Made by a program: the position numbers and the translations under genes. From Deltaproteobacteria bacterium (lineage in GTDB: Bacteria; Bdellovibrionota; FAC87; UBA2466), in NCBI GenBank assembly GCA_013205415.1, contig JABMMY010000302.1:1-29842 (forward strand): 29,842 nt of DNA, in the 5' to 3' direction. The notes beneath the pieces were generated by a model. The model was given only the letters and a program-made list of their open reading frames with translations, searched no databases and was not told where the DNA came from. Shown here in pieces: positions 1 to 8,394 of the stretch (its first letter is position 1; each line of letters begins with the position of its first letter).

Positions 1-818
1 GGCCTATTTGGGGGCAACTTAATTTTCTACTCTGGGGAATCATGGCCTTAAGCTTTTTTAAGTGGGAAGAAAATAAACCCCTAGCCTCCGCTCTTTTAGC
101 CGCGCTAGGGGCTATCACAAAACCCCAGTTCGTTATGTTTTTACCGCTGATCGGATTTTTACTGGTAAAAAAAAGAGGTCCTAGTTTTTGCGTAAGGTGG
201 GCACTTATCTTTATAGCTGCTATTTTTCTCTATTGCAGCCCCTTTATTCTCACCTCAGGTTTAGACTGCTTAGCGAAAGGCTATCTTCGACTTGCAGGGA
301 CTCAATACGCGACTGCAGATATTGGGTATAATTTTTGGTGGACCCTTTTTTACGGCCTTCCCATCCCATCGTTGGGTAGTGACCTCTTTACCATCTCCTA
401 CTCCCTAATTGCTGCTTTGATGGCCAATGGACTTGTGGCTGCCTACGGGTGCATTTTCTGTTTTCGCAAAACCCCGATGGACTGGTTAAAACTGGCCACC
501 CTAACTTTACTAACTTTATTTTGTTTTTTGCCCGGCATGAACCCACAGTGTTTAGTCTTTGGTGTTGCCTTCTTATGCCTAAGCGCCATCGGCATTCCAA
601 ATCTTAGAATTGCAGCCATCACCCTTTCAATAGTGCAATGTGTGAACCTTGCCTTTAATGCCATGTGGACACCGAGTACACGATTCTACATAGGGCTTTC
701 TACAGGAATAAATCGGAGCATAGGAGTGGCCTGCTTCCTCATAATAATGTGGGGCATTTATCGGGTACTAAAAAATAATCCCGTACTATCTCTCTTACAT
801 TCCACCAATAAAAACTAA
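1..818 (+). CDS. Polytopic membrane glycosyltransferase, GT87/DUF2029-like, 5'-truncated by window edge
   Basis: The reading frame is open from base 3, and the residues before the first ATG (base 42) read PIWGQLNFLLWGI. So ATG 42 is internal and the gene begins outside the window. The WGQ-N-LL motif followed by a short basic loop and an ALLAALGAITKPQ helix is typical of the polyprenol-phosphate-mannose-dependent mannosyltransferase family (GT87). The visible part has about seven hydrophobic segments separated by short basic loops and ends with a basic tail. Family members use lipid-linked sugars on the outer side of the inner membrane. The substrate cannot be read here. The neighbour on the other strand converges on it, so its operon partners, if any, lie upstream. 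The family call is fairly firm; the precise function is not known. Confidence 0.65.
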   Translation, partial: PIWGQLNFLLWGIMALSFFKWEENKPLASALLAALGAITKPQFVMFLPLIGFLLVKKRGPSFCVRWALIFIAAIFLYCSPFILTSGLDCLAKGYLRLAGTQYATADIGYNFWWTLFYGLPIPSLGSDLFTISYSLIAALMANGLVAAYGCIFCFRKTPMDWLKLATLTLLTLFCFLPGMNPQCLVFGVAFLCLSAIGIPNLRIAAITLSIVQCVNLAFNAMWTPSTRFYIGLSTGINRSIGVACFLIIMWGIYRVLKNNPVLSLLHSTNKN

Positions 819-842
819 GGAACTGCGGCGCAAATTAATTGA

Positions 843-1397
843 CTATTTGGCTGTAGGCAAAAATTCGAAACTGTCAAAAATAACCTTGAGCTCATTTTTA
901 TAAGCGTCATATTTTTCAGTTCGAGTAGTGGCAGTCAAAATATAGGCCTTGCCGGCATGAACAAAAATAACCTGTTTAAATTTAAGTCCAAAATCTCTTT
1001 GGTTTGCAATAATCTCAAAGGCCGTCTCTTTTACATTAGGAAGTTGAATAGGTTCCACAGAAAAAATTTGAAATCTTTGGCTCTTCAAAAACTCAACCGT
1101 ATATTTTTGATATTGTGAAACTACGGGAGTCTTAGTGTCTGTAAATTTCGCGATGGAATCGGTAACCACATGAAATCGAGCATGGTATTTATCATCAGCC
1201 TGAATCCGATGAATAGTCGCTACGGTTTGTTGAGCCATGCTCTTATCAATATCTTCTGCTCCATTTTTTTCCAAACGCAACGCCACTACTTCCCAATTAG
1301 AATCATTATAATTAAATTTAAAGTTTTCAGAAGAGGACTGAAAAGTGGCGCCAAAAAGGCCGAGAGACATTAAAGAAAGAAGGCAATAGATACGCAT
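843..1397 (-). CDS. Exported DcrB/PsbP-fold-like small protein
   Basis: The chosen start is the ATG at 1397, which gives MRIYCLLSLMSLGLFGATF. It has GGAG seven bases upstream, whereas the farther ATG at 1424 has no Shine-Dalgarno. The N-terminus is a clean signal peptide with cleavage probable after GLFGA. The mature part (about 165 residues) runs from an NFKFNYNDSNWEVV strand to a C-terminal AYKNELKVIFDSFEF motif. That order (strand, amphipathic helix, strands, and a closing helix with a F-x-S-F-x-F strand) resembles the DcrB/DUF1795/PsbP-like fold found in small periplasmic or lipoprotein factors. There is no lipobox and there are no catalytic residues. The role is unknown. It sits in the same direction as the downstream-numbered membrane protein gene (1477-2322) with an 79-bp gap, so co-transcription is possible. 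Confidence 0.5.
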   Translation of the reverse strand: MRIYCLLSLMSLGLFGATFQSSSENFKFNYNDSNWEVVALRLEKNGAEDIDKSMAQQTVATIHRIQADDKYHARFHVVTDSIAKFTDTKTPVVSQYQKYTVEFLKSQRFQIFSVEPIQLPNVKETAFEIIANQRDFGLKFKQVIFVHAGKAYILTATTRTEKYDAYKNELKVIFDSFEFLPTAK

Positions 1398-1476
1398 AGG
1401 GTTCTCCAATAAGTGCTCGGACATTAGGGAGTTATTGTGAGCTTTTCAAGTGCTCTTTTGAGTTTAGGAAAGAATT

Positions 1477-2322
1477 CTACTTTTCCTCAAGATAGATGGC
1501 GTACTGCGCTGCAAAGAGAAAGATTCGAGATAGGAAATAGATCCAAACTACGGCCAGTAAAAAGCTAAAAAAAGGGCCATAGATTCCAGCATTAGCCCTT
1601 TGAAAATAAAAAGCATATCCCTGATAGCAGAATCTTCCTAAAATAAAACAGCTGAGAAAAAGCAGACTCCCTTTTAAAGCGTTTAGCCACTTCACTTTTT
1701 GTGTAGGCATCACTTTGTAAATTAATGTCACACTTCCTAGAACACTAAAAAGTCCTATCAGAGCTGATAATGAATTTAAAATAATGGCATTAACCCCTGC
1801 GAGCGCTCTCGGAAATAAAAAGGATAAAATGGAAACGTCTGTAGTTGAAACGATTACAAATAGAGTGCTGCCTATCACAACAATTAAAAAACAAAAAATA
1901 GACATCAGAGTAGCCCAAAATCTATTTCGCTCTCCTCCATTTGAAGATATTTTTGCAAACGCAAACTGTAAGGATTCAAATAGTTCATAGGCCGACCAAA
2001 TCAAAACTAAAACACTAAACACATCTCCGATACTATTTTGTTTTAGCACCACTACCAGTCCCTGAATCACCTGCGGCCCTAGGGATGGGATGAGACTATG
2101 AAGAAAATGCCCTAATTCTTCTGGGGTCTGAAGAAGAGTGGTCGTATGTGTTATGAAAAAATGGCTCGAAATAAAACTTAAAATCAAAATCGGTATCAAG
2201 GAAAAAAGAGAGAAAAAGGCCACGCTTCCTGCAATAATCGCTAAATGATTTTCACCCGCCAACCGAGAGGTCCCTTTTAAATCTCGAAAACTCTCCTTTA
2301 ATTGTTTAATTAAGATGTGCAT
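1477..2322 (-). CDS. YihY/BrkB family inner-membrane protein
   Basis: This 281-residue protein has six hydrophobic segments. Its opening region, with LAGENHLAIIAGSVAFFSLFSLIPILI, matches the conserved first helix of the YihY/BrkB (UPF0761) family, in which a small residue-rich helix carries an A-F-x-S-L-x-P motif. The ending, NAGIYGPFFSFLLAVVWIYFLSRI, matches the family's last Y-G/W-x-Y helix pair. Length is normal for the family (about 280-300). Members are widespread inner-membrane proteins without a settled biochemical role; the old ribonuclease BN label was a misassignment. ATG 2322 is preceded by AAGG at a reasonable spacing. It diverges from the glycosyltransferase at 2395 across a short region containing a 13-bp palindrome. 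Confidence 0.8.
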   Translation of the reverse strand: MHILIKQLKESFRDLKGTSRLAGENHLAIIAGSVAFFSLFSLIPILILSFISSHFFITHTTTLLQTPEELGHFLHSLIPSLGPQVIQGLVVVLKQNSIGDVFSVLVLIWSAYELFESLQFAFAKISSNGGERNRFWATLMSIFCFLIVVIGSTLFVIVSTTDVSILSFLFPRALAGVNAIILNSLSALIGLFSVLGSVTLIYKVMPTQKVKWLNALKGSLLFLSCFILGRFCYQGYAFYFQRANAGIYGPFFSFLLAVVWIYFLSRIFLFAAQYAIYLEEK

Positions 2323-2343
2323 ATTAAGAACCTTTTAACTTAT

Positions 2344-2356
2344 CGGCATTATGCCG
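2344..2356. promoter_or_regulatory. Short palindrome between divergent genes
   Basis: CGGCAT and ATGCCG flank a single T, forming a perfect dyad in the 72-bp gap between two divergently transcribed genes. It could be an operator or a chance palindrome. No regulator is identifiable. Confidence 0.25.
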
Positions 2357-2394
2357 CCATTGTATTAGGCACCGTTCCATGAAATGATCTATTT

Positions 2395-3648
2395 ATGGCA
2401 AAGATTCTATTTACTACCCTTGGAAGTTTGGGAGATTTACACCCTCCTATGGGGCTAGCCAAAGAGATGCAAAGAAGGGGACACTTTGTCACTCTAGCCG
2501 TAAGCGAATACTATAGAGATTATATTGAAGGAGCTGGACTATCCTTCAAACCGGTTCGGCCCAATATTGAACCTAATAACAAAGATATCTTAAGGGCCGT
2601 TTTAGAACCCATTCATGGGAGTCGAGTGTTACATGAAAGTTTTATTTTCCCCTCGATGGCGGACTACTATGCCGACCTCTATCCCCTAGTAAAGGAGAGT
2701 GACCTATTTGTCTCTAGTATTTTAGGCTATGTGGCTCCGCTCCTTGCCAAAACTACCGGCACCCCATGGGTGAATGCTTTACTATCTCCTATGGTTTTAT
2801 GGTCTGCTTATGAGCCGCCTGTGCTTCCACCTATCGCTTGGTTTAGATTTTTATGGGGCAAAACCCCCAGGCTCAACAAATTTATTTTAGATACTATTTT
2901 TAAATCTTTTGGAATGATGTCGGAACCTTTACAACTTTTGAGAGACTCGGTGGGATTACCGAGAGTCAATATTTATAAAGAGGGACAATACTCCGTACCT
3001 CTGCTTCTTTGTTTATGGTCCCCTCTATTTGGTTCTCCTCAACTAGATTGGCCCCCCTCTGCGACCGCCACCGGTTTTGTTTTTTATGACCCCAAACAGG
3101 AATTTAAACTCAGCAATGAGTTACAAAACTATTTAGATAACGGATCGGCTCCTTTAATTTTCACCCTAGGATCCACTATGGTGGAGGATGCCGTAGCACA
3201 AATCGAACTTTTTATTGAAGTGGCACAACGCTCTAAGGAACGGGCTATTATTACCGTCGGTAAAAATCATCTTGAAAAATACCAAAAGGGCAACTCAGAA
3301 AAATTATTATTCATCGATTATGCTCCCTATGAAAAACTTTTTCCCAGAGGAAAACTAATCATTCATCAGGGAGGAGTGGGAACCACTGGGCAAGCGCTTC
3401 AAAGTGGAAGGGCCATGCTGATTACACCCTCCTGCATGGACCAAATTGACAATGCCGTGAGAATTAAAAAAATGGGAGCTGGCACTTTTTTAATGAGCCA
3501 CAAACTATCCTCAGAAACACTTCTTAGAGAGATCAAACTTCTTATCAACTCTGAAACACAAAACAAACGTTCCGCCCTATTGGGAGCACAAATTCAACAG
3601 GAAAACGGTATCGCCAGGGCTGCTAATGAGATTGAAAAACTTCTTTAA
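2395..3648 (+). CDS. GT1 (UGT/MGT-like) glycosyltransferase
   Basis: This is a 417-residue GT-B fold protein. The N-terminus has ILFTTLGSLGDLHPPMGLA, the G-S-x-G-D-x-x-P acceptor-domain signature of the UDP-glucuronosyltransferase/macrolide glycosyltransferase/RhlB group. The C-terminal half carries the nucleotide-sugar domain: a FTLGS strand near residue 258 and the donor-binding stretch IHQGGVGTTGQALQSGRAML near residue 323, then P-x-x-x-D-Q-x-x-N-A. Family members transfer a sugar from an NDP-sugar to lipids, sterols or other small hydrophobic acceptors. The protein is soluble, with no signal peptide. It is transcribed alone and converges with the kynurenine operon. The family is clear; donor and acceptor cannot be predicted. 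Confidence 0.85.
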   Translation: MAKILFTTLGSLGDLHPPMGLAKEMQRRGHFVTLAVSEYYRDYIEGAGLSFKPVRPNIEPNNKDILRAVLEPIHGSRVLHESFIFPSMADYYADLYPLVKESDLFVSSILGYVAPLLAKTTGTPWVNALLSPMVLWSAYEPPVLPPIAWFRFLWGKTPRLNKFILDTIFKSFGMMSEPLQLLRDSVGLPRVNIYKEGQYSVPLLLCLWSPLFGSPQLDWPPSATATGFVFYDPKQEFKLSNELQNYLDNGSAPLIFTLGSTMVEDAVAQIELFIEVAQRSKERAIITVGKNHLEKYQKGNSEKLLFIDYAPYEKLFPRGKLIIHQGGVGTTGQALQSGRAMLITPSCMDQIDNAVRIKKMGAGTFLMSHKLSSETLLREIKLLINSETQNKRSALLGAQIQQENGIARAANEIEKLL

Positions 3649-3669
3649 TTTTTCAAAGTTAGAAAAAGA

Positions 3670-4038
3670 TTATTTTTCCTCTGGGAAATGCTTTTCTCTC
3701 CAGGCCTTAATTCCACCATTCATGGAAATCACATTATGATAACCCATTCGTTGAAGAACCTCTGCCGCTAGGGCCGACCGATATCCTCCTCCACAGTAAA
3801 GTACGATTTCGGAATTCTTATCGGGAATAGTAATTTCAATATCTCTCTCAATGACCCCTTTGCCAATGTGCTTAGCCCCTTTGGCATGGCCCTCAACCCA
3901 CTCACTATCCTCTCGCACATCAACCAGGTGAAATTTCTCACCACTAGACAAGCGTTTATAAACCTCGTCAACAGAGATCTCTTTTACCTTTTCCTTTGCC
4001 TCTTCACTAATCTTCACAAATCCTGGAGAATGTTTCAC
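3670..4038 (-). CDS. Single-domain rhodanese-like protein
   Basis: This 122-residue protein is a single rhodanese domain. ISVDEVYKRLSSG and HLVDVRE (the V-D-V-R-E motif) lead to WVEGHAKGAKHIG, and the active-site loop is CGGGYRSA. Cys is in the catalytic position, so sulfur transfer or a related Cys-dependent reaction is possible; the sulfur acceptor is unknown. The start is GTG at 4038 with GAGG five bases upstream. It is the last gene of the kynurenine operon, 17 bp after kmo. Rhodaneses are not part of the known kynurenine pathway, so the link is positional only. A short A-run/T-run hairpin (GAAAAA...TTTTTC, 3662-3678) at its end and that of the converging glycosyltransferase may help terminate both. 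Confidence 0.85.
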   Translation of the reverse strand: MKHSPGFVKISEEAKEKVKEISVDEVYKRLSSGEKFHLVDVREDSEWVEGHAKGAKHIGKGVIERDIEITIPDKNSEIVLYCGGGYRSALAAEVLQRMGYHNVISMNGGIKAWREKHFPEEK

Positions 4039-4055
4039 AGTTGCCTCATTTTTTG

Positions 4056-5459
4056 TTAATTAACAATTTTTTTAATCTCTTCTTTTAAGAGTGGTCCCAA
4101 CTCTTTTTGGATTAGCTCTTTCGCTTTTACTAAATCAATTTGGCTTGCAGATGTAATATCAGCACACAATTCTTCTAAGATCTCATCCTCTAATAGCCCT
4201 GCTTTTAATGCCACAGAGTAGGCAATTCGACTGAAGGTAACAAGCCCATATCTAGAAATATAATCGCCAGGAAATTCTTTTTCCAAAATTTTCTCAGCCT
4301 CTTTTTTTAAAAGAAACCTCGGATCACCTACCTTATCTCGCATCTCGACAAAATTTTCGACCGCCAGTTGGGCAATGGCATCCGCATTGGGCTTTCGAAT
4401 TCTAGAAAACTCGGAAAATATATTTTTCCAGTTAATCTCTTGTTGAAGAGATATATTTTGTTCAAGAAGATGCCATAAATAACTGACATCCTCAAAACCA
4501 CAATTCATTCCCTGACCAAAAAATGGAACGATCGCATGCGCTGAGTCGCCTAAAAGAACCATTTGATCACTATGATGCCAAGGGAAACACTTAACCGTTA
4601 CCATATGACCGGTGGGATTAGAAAAAAACTGTTCCGTTAAATCGGGAATTAACTTTTGAACATCTGGAAATTGTTCCTTAAAGAATTTTTCTACCTTCTC
4701 GGTAGTAGTCAGGCTTTCAAAACTCAGTTCACCTTGATGAGAAAGAAATAAGGTGCAGGTAAAACTGCCTGCGAAATTTGGGAGGGCTATCAGCATGTAA
4801 GACCCTCTAGGCCAGATATGAAGCCCATTTTTCGCCATGAGAAAACCCCCATCGGCGCCGGCAGGTAGAGTCAGCTCCTTATACCCATAACTTAAATCTG
4901 ACTCCGACTCTTTATGCCCCAATTCATCTCGAAGGGTGTGCCGTAGCAAGGAGGCAGATCCATCTGTTCCAAAAATTTTTGTAGTGCTTACCACCGTTTG
5001 TTTCTTTGTGATGTCATTTTGAAAGACAAGCCGATTTTTTTTGAAATCTGAGGCAATGAGCCGCTCCTGAAAATGAATCTTCACCCGCTCTGTTTTCTCT
5101 GCAAGGGTCATTAGTATTTTATTAAGATCCGATCTGGAAATAGAGTAAATACATTCGGAGTCGTCCTTTCCGTATCGCTGAAAGAGGGTTGCCCCTGATA
5201 TCGGATGGATCACTCTTCCAGTCATAGGAAGAGCTTTTTCCATGACCTCATTTTCGATACCCAGTTTTTTCAAGGCGTGAATTCCTCTAACCGACATCGC
5301 AAGGTTAATGGATCTCCCTGCGAGACCGCCCTCTTTTCGCATGTCCACTCGACGCTCAAATACCTCAACCTCAAACCCTAATTTAGCAAGTACCGTGGCT
5401 AAAAGAGATCCCACAAGGCCTCCGCCGACTACGGTCATAGTTTCTATCTTCTTAGACAT
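4056..5459 (-). CDS. kmo: Kynurenine 3-monooxygenase
   Basis: This FAD- and NADPH-dependent aromatic hydroxylase converts L-kynurenine to 3-hydroxykynurenine. The N-terminus shows the Rossmann motif VGGGLVGSLLA, followed by EVFERR with the acidic end of strand 2. A GRSINLAMSVRG segment near residue 50 is characteristic of kynurenine monooxygenases. The second FAD motif, LLGDSAHAIVPFFGQGMNCG, lies near residue 308. Length (467) agrees with eukaryotic and bacterial KMO. The C-terminal part continues as a helical region with RKPNADAIAQLAVENFVEMR, also typical of KMO. Its start overlaps the end of kynU by 8 bp, indicating translational coupling. Confidence in the assignment is high because of both the sequence and the neighbouring kynU and haaO. 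Confidence 0.93.
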   Translation of the reverse strand: MSKKIETMTVVGGGLVGSLLATVLAKLGFEVEVFERRVDMRKEGGLAGRSINLAMSVRGIHALKKLGIENEVMEKALPMTGRVIHPISGATLFQRYGKDDSECIYSISRSDLNKILMTLAEKTERVKIHFQERLIASDFKKNRLVFQNDITKKQTVVSTTKIFGTDGSASLLRHTLRDELGHKESESDLSYGYKELTLPAGADGGFLMAKNGLHIWPRGSYMLIALPNFAGSFTCTLFLSHQGELSFESLTTTEKVEKFFKEQFPDVQKLIPDLTEQFFSNPTGHMVTVKCFPWHHSDQMVLLGDSAHAIVPFFGQGMNCGFEDVSYLWHLLEQNISLQQEINWKNIFSEFSRIRKPNADAIAQLAVENFVEMRDKVGDPRFLLKKEAEKILEKEFPGDYISRYGLVTFSRIAYSVALKAGLLEDEILEELCADITSASQIDLVKAKELIQKELGPLLKEEIKKIVN

Positions 5460-6723
5460 GTCTTTTTAACGCCTCACACAGTTCAAAAACATCTTGAAAG
5501 CTATTATACAAAGGAACAGGAGCTATTCTTATAATACCCGGCTCTCTATAATCACACTTGATTCCCTCTTCAGCTAATCTTTCCACCACCATTTTTCCCT
5601 GGTTTCCAAAATCCAAAGAAAGGGAACAGCCTCTCTCATTAGGTTTAGAAGATGTTATAATTTTAAATTCCTCTAACCGAATTTGTTTTAGCAGAAATTC
5701 TAAATAGCCGGTCAATAACTCGCTTTTTTTCCTTAGAGGTCCCATCCCAGCCTCATCAAATAGTTCCATCGACGCTCTCAGTGTCGCCATAGGTAATATA
5801 GGCGGATTACTCAGCTGCCACCCTTCAGCCCCTTTCATGGGAGAAAATTTAGGCTCCATCAAAAATCTTTTTTCTTTATCGTGTCCCCACCATCCTTCAA
5901 GCCTGGGGCGAGAAAAATCTTCTGCATATTTATCGTGAACAAAACACCCCCCTAAGGCTCCAGGCCCCGCATTTAAAAACTTATAGGAACACCAAACTGC
6001 AAAATCTACTTTGTCCTCATGAAGACTTAATGCTAAATTTCCCGCCCCATGAGCGAGATCAGCTCCAAAAATAATATTTTTCGTATGCGCTAGAGTAGCA
6101 ATCTCTTTTAATGGAAAAGCCTGTCCTGTTTTATAGTTCACATTACCAATTAAAATAAGGGCAATCGATTCCCCCTCCGTTTGCACCATCTCTTCTAAAT
6201 CTTCCATTCGAAGAAGTTGTTCTCCCAATCTGGGGCGCCACTCGATGATAGTTTCGCTCGGATTTAATCCATGAAGTTTGGCATGTGAGGCCACTGCATA
6301 TTGATCTGATGGAAAGGCACCTGCCTCTATTACAATCTTAAATTTTTTTTTGGTGGGTCGATAAAATGAGGTCAACATTAAGTGAAGGTTAACGGTCAGC
6401 GTATTCATGACCACAACTTCCATAGGTTGAGCTCCCACCAAGCGTGCTGTTTGAGCAGTTAAAAACTCATGATAAGGAAACCAAGGATGTTTGGCCGAGT
6501 GGTGCCCGTCTACCGCGAGAGACCTCCAATCTAAGAGTTCCTCCTCTACATAAAGCGAAGCCTTCTTAGGTTGTAGTCCTAGGGAATTCCCTACAAAGTA
6601 CAACACCTCTTTTCCCAATTTCGTTTTTGGAAAATAAAATTGATCTCTGAAATGTCGAAGAGGATCGGTTTGGTCCATTTGAAGAAAAAACTCTGAGGTT
6701 AAATTAAAAGGTTTTTGGTTCAT
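5452..6723 (-). CDS. kynU: Kynureninase
   Basis: This PLP-dependent hydrolase cleaves 3-hydroxykynurenine to 3-hydroxyanthranilate and alanine. The PLP-binding lysine is in WCSYKFLNAGPGALGG, the kynureninase form of the aminotransferase class V motif. VGNSLGLQPK near the N-terminus and FGADLAHGAGN, with the Asp that contacts the PLP nitrogen, are also family signatures. Length 423 is normal. ATG 6723 starts only 4 bp after the stop of the ACMSD gene and its own end overlaps kmo, so it lies in the middle of one transcript. The substrate preference (kynurenine or 3-hydroxykynurenine) is inferred from the flanking kmo and haaO genes. Confidence 0.94.
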   Translation of the reverse strand: MNQKPFNLTSEFFLQMDQTDPLRHFRDQFYFPKTKLGKEVLYFVGNSLGLQPKKASLYVEEELLDWRSLAVDGHHSAKHPWFPYHEFLTAQTARLVGAQPMEVVVMNTLTVNLHLMLTSFYRPTKKKFKIVIEAGAFPSDQYAVASHAKLHGLNPSETIIEWRPRLGEQLLRMEDLEEMVQTEGESIALILIGNVNYKTGQAFPLKEIATLAHTKNIIFGADLAHGAGNLALSLHEDKVDFAVWCSYKFLNAGPGALGGCFVHDKYAEDFSRPRLEGWWGHDKEKRFLMEPKFSPMKGAEGWQLSNPPILPMATLRASMELFDEAGMGPLRKKSELLTGYLEFLLKQIRLEEFKIITSSKPNERGCSLSLDFGNQGKMVVERLAEEGIKCDYREPGIIRIAPVPLYNSFQDVFELCEALKRHV

Positions 6724-6727
6724 TATT

Positions 6728-7738
6728 TCAAAACCTTTCTTTAGTTAATCCGAGCCAATTCAACGCATTATTAGCTAGAAGTTTTTGTTTTATCGACGGA
6801 GAAAGCTCGCTTATCGATTCGATCAAACTCCCTGGTTTAGATTCTCCGAGCGGAAAGGGATAATCACTCCCCATAGCGATCTTATCTTCACCAAAAACCT
6901 GCAGGCAAAATTTCAATGCGAGCGGATCATGAACTAAAGAATCTACCCAAAACCTACCCAAATAATCTCTCGGATTAATATTGTTATCGATGGCACAGAG
7001 ATCGGGTCTCACTAAAAAGCCCTGTTCAATTCGGCCTACGGTAACGGGAAAGGCTCCCCCTCCATGGGCAAAGGCCACTCGCAGGCTAGGTAATCTTTGA
7101 AACACTCCGCCGAAAATTAAAGAGCAAATAGCAAGTGCCATTTCAGCCGGCATTCCCACAAGCCAAGGAAGCCAATATTTCGGCATTCCTTCTGCTCCCA
7201 TCATTTCCCAGGGATGAATAAAAATGGCGGCGCCTAATTTTTCTGCGGCTTCAAATACTGGAAACAGTTCTTGGCTTTCTAAATTCCACCGATTGATATG
7301 CGATCCTATTTGGACTCCGGCCATTTTCAAATCTTTAATACACCGATGGAGCTCCTTGATAGCCAATGAAGGATCCTGCATGGGCAGGGTGCCAAGCCCC
7401 ACAAATCGTTTTGGGTTTTTCGAAACTACCTCTGCGATATGATCATTTAAAAACCTAGAGACTTCATAATTATCTTTTCCCTTAATTCCATAATTAAACA
7501 TCACTGGAACGGTCGACAATACCTGGACATCAACCCTATTTTGATCGGCCTCCTCAATTCGTTTTTGAGGATCCCAGCAATTACTTTCTATGTCCCGAAA
7601 AAACCTGCCATCATCCCACATCATTTTAGCGGTACACGAAGATCCCTTGGCAAGTTCTACAAACCCCCCATAGCCAAATTTATTTTTAAACTTTGGAATT
7701 TCCGGTGGAAGGATATGCGTATGGATATCAATTTTCAC
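6728..7738 (-). CDS. 2-Amino-3-carboxymuconate-6-semialdehyde decarboxylase (ACMSD)
   Basis: This metal-dependent amidohydrolase-fold decarboxylase turns aminocarboxymuconate semialdehyde into aminomuconate semialdehyde, diverting it from spontaneous closure to quinolinate. The metal ligands appear in order: IDIHTHILPPE (H-x-H) at the N-terminus, IHPWEMMG in the middle, VAFAHGGGAFP, and MGSDYPFPLGE (Asp) near the C-terminus. The chosen start is GTG at 7738, which overlaps the haaO stop as GTGA and places the H-x-H motif directly after the start. A GTG at 7762 would add eight unconserved residues. With GTG 7738 the protein has 336 residues, the usual ACMSD length. The neighbours haaO upstream and kynU downstream fix the pathway. 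Confidence 0.92.
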   Translation of the reverse strand: MKIDIHTHILPPEIPKFKNKFGYGGFVELAKGSSCTAKMMWDDGRFFRDIESNCWDPQKRIEEADQNRVDVQVLSTVPVMFNYGIKGKDNYEVSRFLNDHIAEVVSKNPKRFVGLGTLPMQDPSLAIKELHRCIKDLKMAGVQIGSHINRWNLESQELFPVFEAAEKLGAAIFIHPWEMMGAEGMPKYWLPWLVGMPAEMALAICSLIFGGVFQRLPSLRVAFAHGGGAFPVTVGRIEQGFLVRPDLCAIDNNINPRDYLGRFWVDSLVHDPLALKFCLQVFGEDKIAMGSDYPFPLGESKPGSLIESISELSPSIKQKLLANNALNWLGLTKERF

Positions 7739-8241
7739 TTTTGAATATGCCCCTGTCCACACTTAGGACAATTGATGGCTGTGGGACTAGCGAAAAACCG
7801 TTCAAAAACTGGTGGCAAATCCTTTACAATATCTTCTAGTTTTATAAATTCTTCATACAATTTATGATGGCAACCTTCACAGAACCAGACAAAACCATCT
7901 CGCTCGTTAGCAAGTCGTCTGCGTTCAATCACAAGGCCGATTGAGGCAGCAGGCCTTCTGGGCGAATGAGGAACCTTTGCGGGCAAAAGAAATATCTCTC
8001 CAGCTTTGATCGGAAAATCGATAAATCTTCCCTGCTCTATCATTTTTAAATTCATCTCACCTTCAAGCTGATAAAAAAACTCCTCCCCTTGATTGATGTG
8101 ATAATCGGTTCGGTTATTGGGCCCACCTACGATGGTGATCATAAACTCTCTATCAAGCCACACCTGTTTATTCCCTACAGGGGGCTTAAGAAGGGTCCTG
8201 TTTTCATCGATCCACCTTTGTAAATTAATCGGAGGGAACAC
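7735..8241 (-). CDS. haaO: 3-Hydroxyanthranilate 3,4-dioxygenase
   Basis: This Fe(II) cupin enzyme opens the ring of 3-hydroxyanthranilate. The metal ligands are in DYHINQGEEFFYQLEG (His and Glu) and in VPHSPRRPA (second His). VGGPNNRTDYH and LKPPVGNKQV are family signatures. The C-terminus adds CEGC and CPKC pairs, the second rubredoxin-like metal site seen in bacterial and fungal enzymes. Length 168 is normal for the bacterial type. The start is GTG 8241, with GAGGAG seven bases upstream, the strongest Shine-Dalgarno of this operon, fitting a first gene. Upstream, the 153-bp gap to the divergent thioredoxin-fold gene must hold the operon promoter. I see no clear regulator site there. Confidence 0.93.
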   Translation of the reverse strand: MFPPINLQRWIDENRTLLKPPVGNKQVWLDREFMITIVGGPNNRTDYHINQGEEFFYQLEGEMNLKMIEQGRFIDFPIKAGEIFLLPAKVPHSPRRPAASIGLVIERRRLANERDGFVWFCEGCHHKLYEEFIKLEDIVKDLPPVFERFFASPTAINCPKCGQGHIQK

Positions 8242-8394
8242 TAAATGACTCCTCGCTCAAGAAAATTTTTAATTGCCCCTGATTTTAGGTAAGAAATAGC
8301 CGACTTTCAAGGAGAAGTTCACCTTGTCGCCACTTCAGTCCTTAGTTAGAGTCTGAACGGGTATTTTTTTTATTTTCTAACATCGGATAATCTC

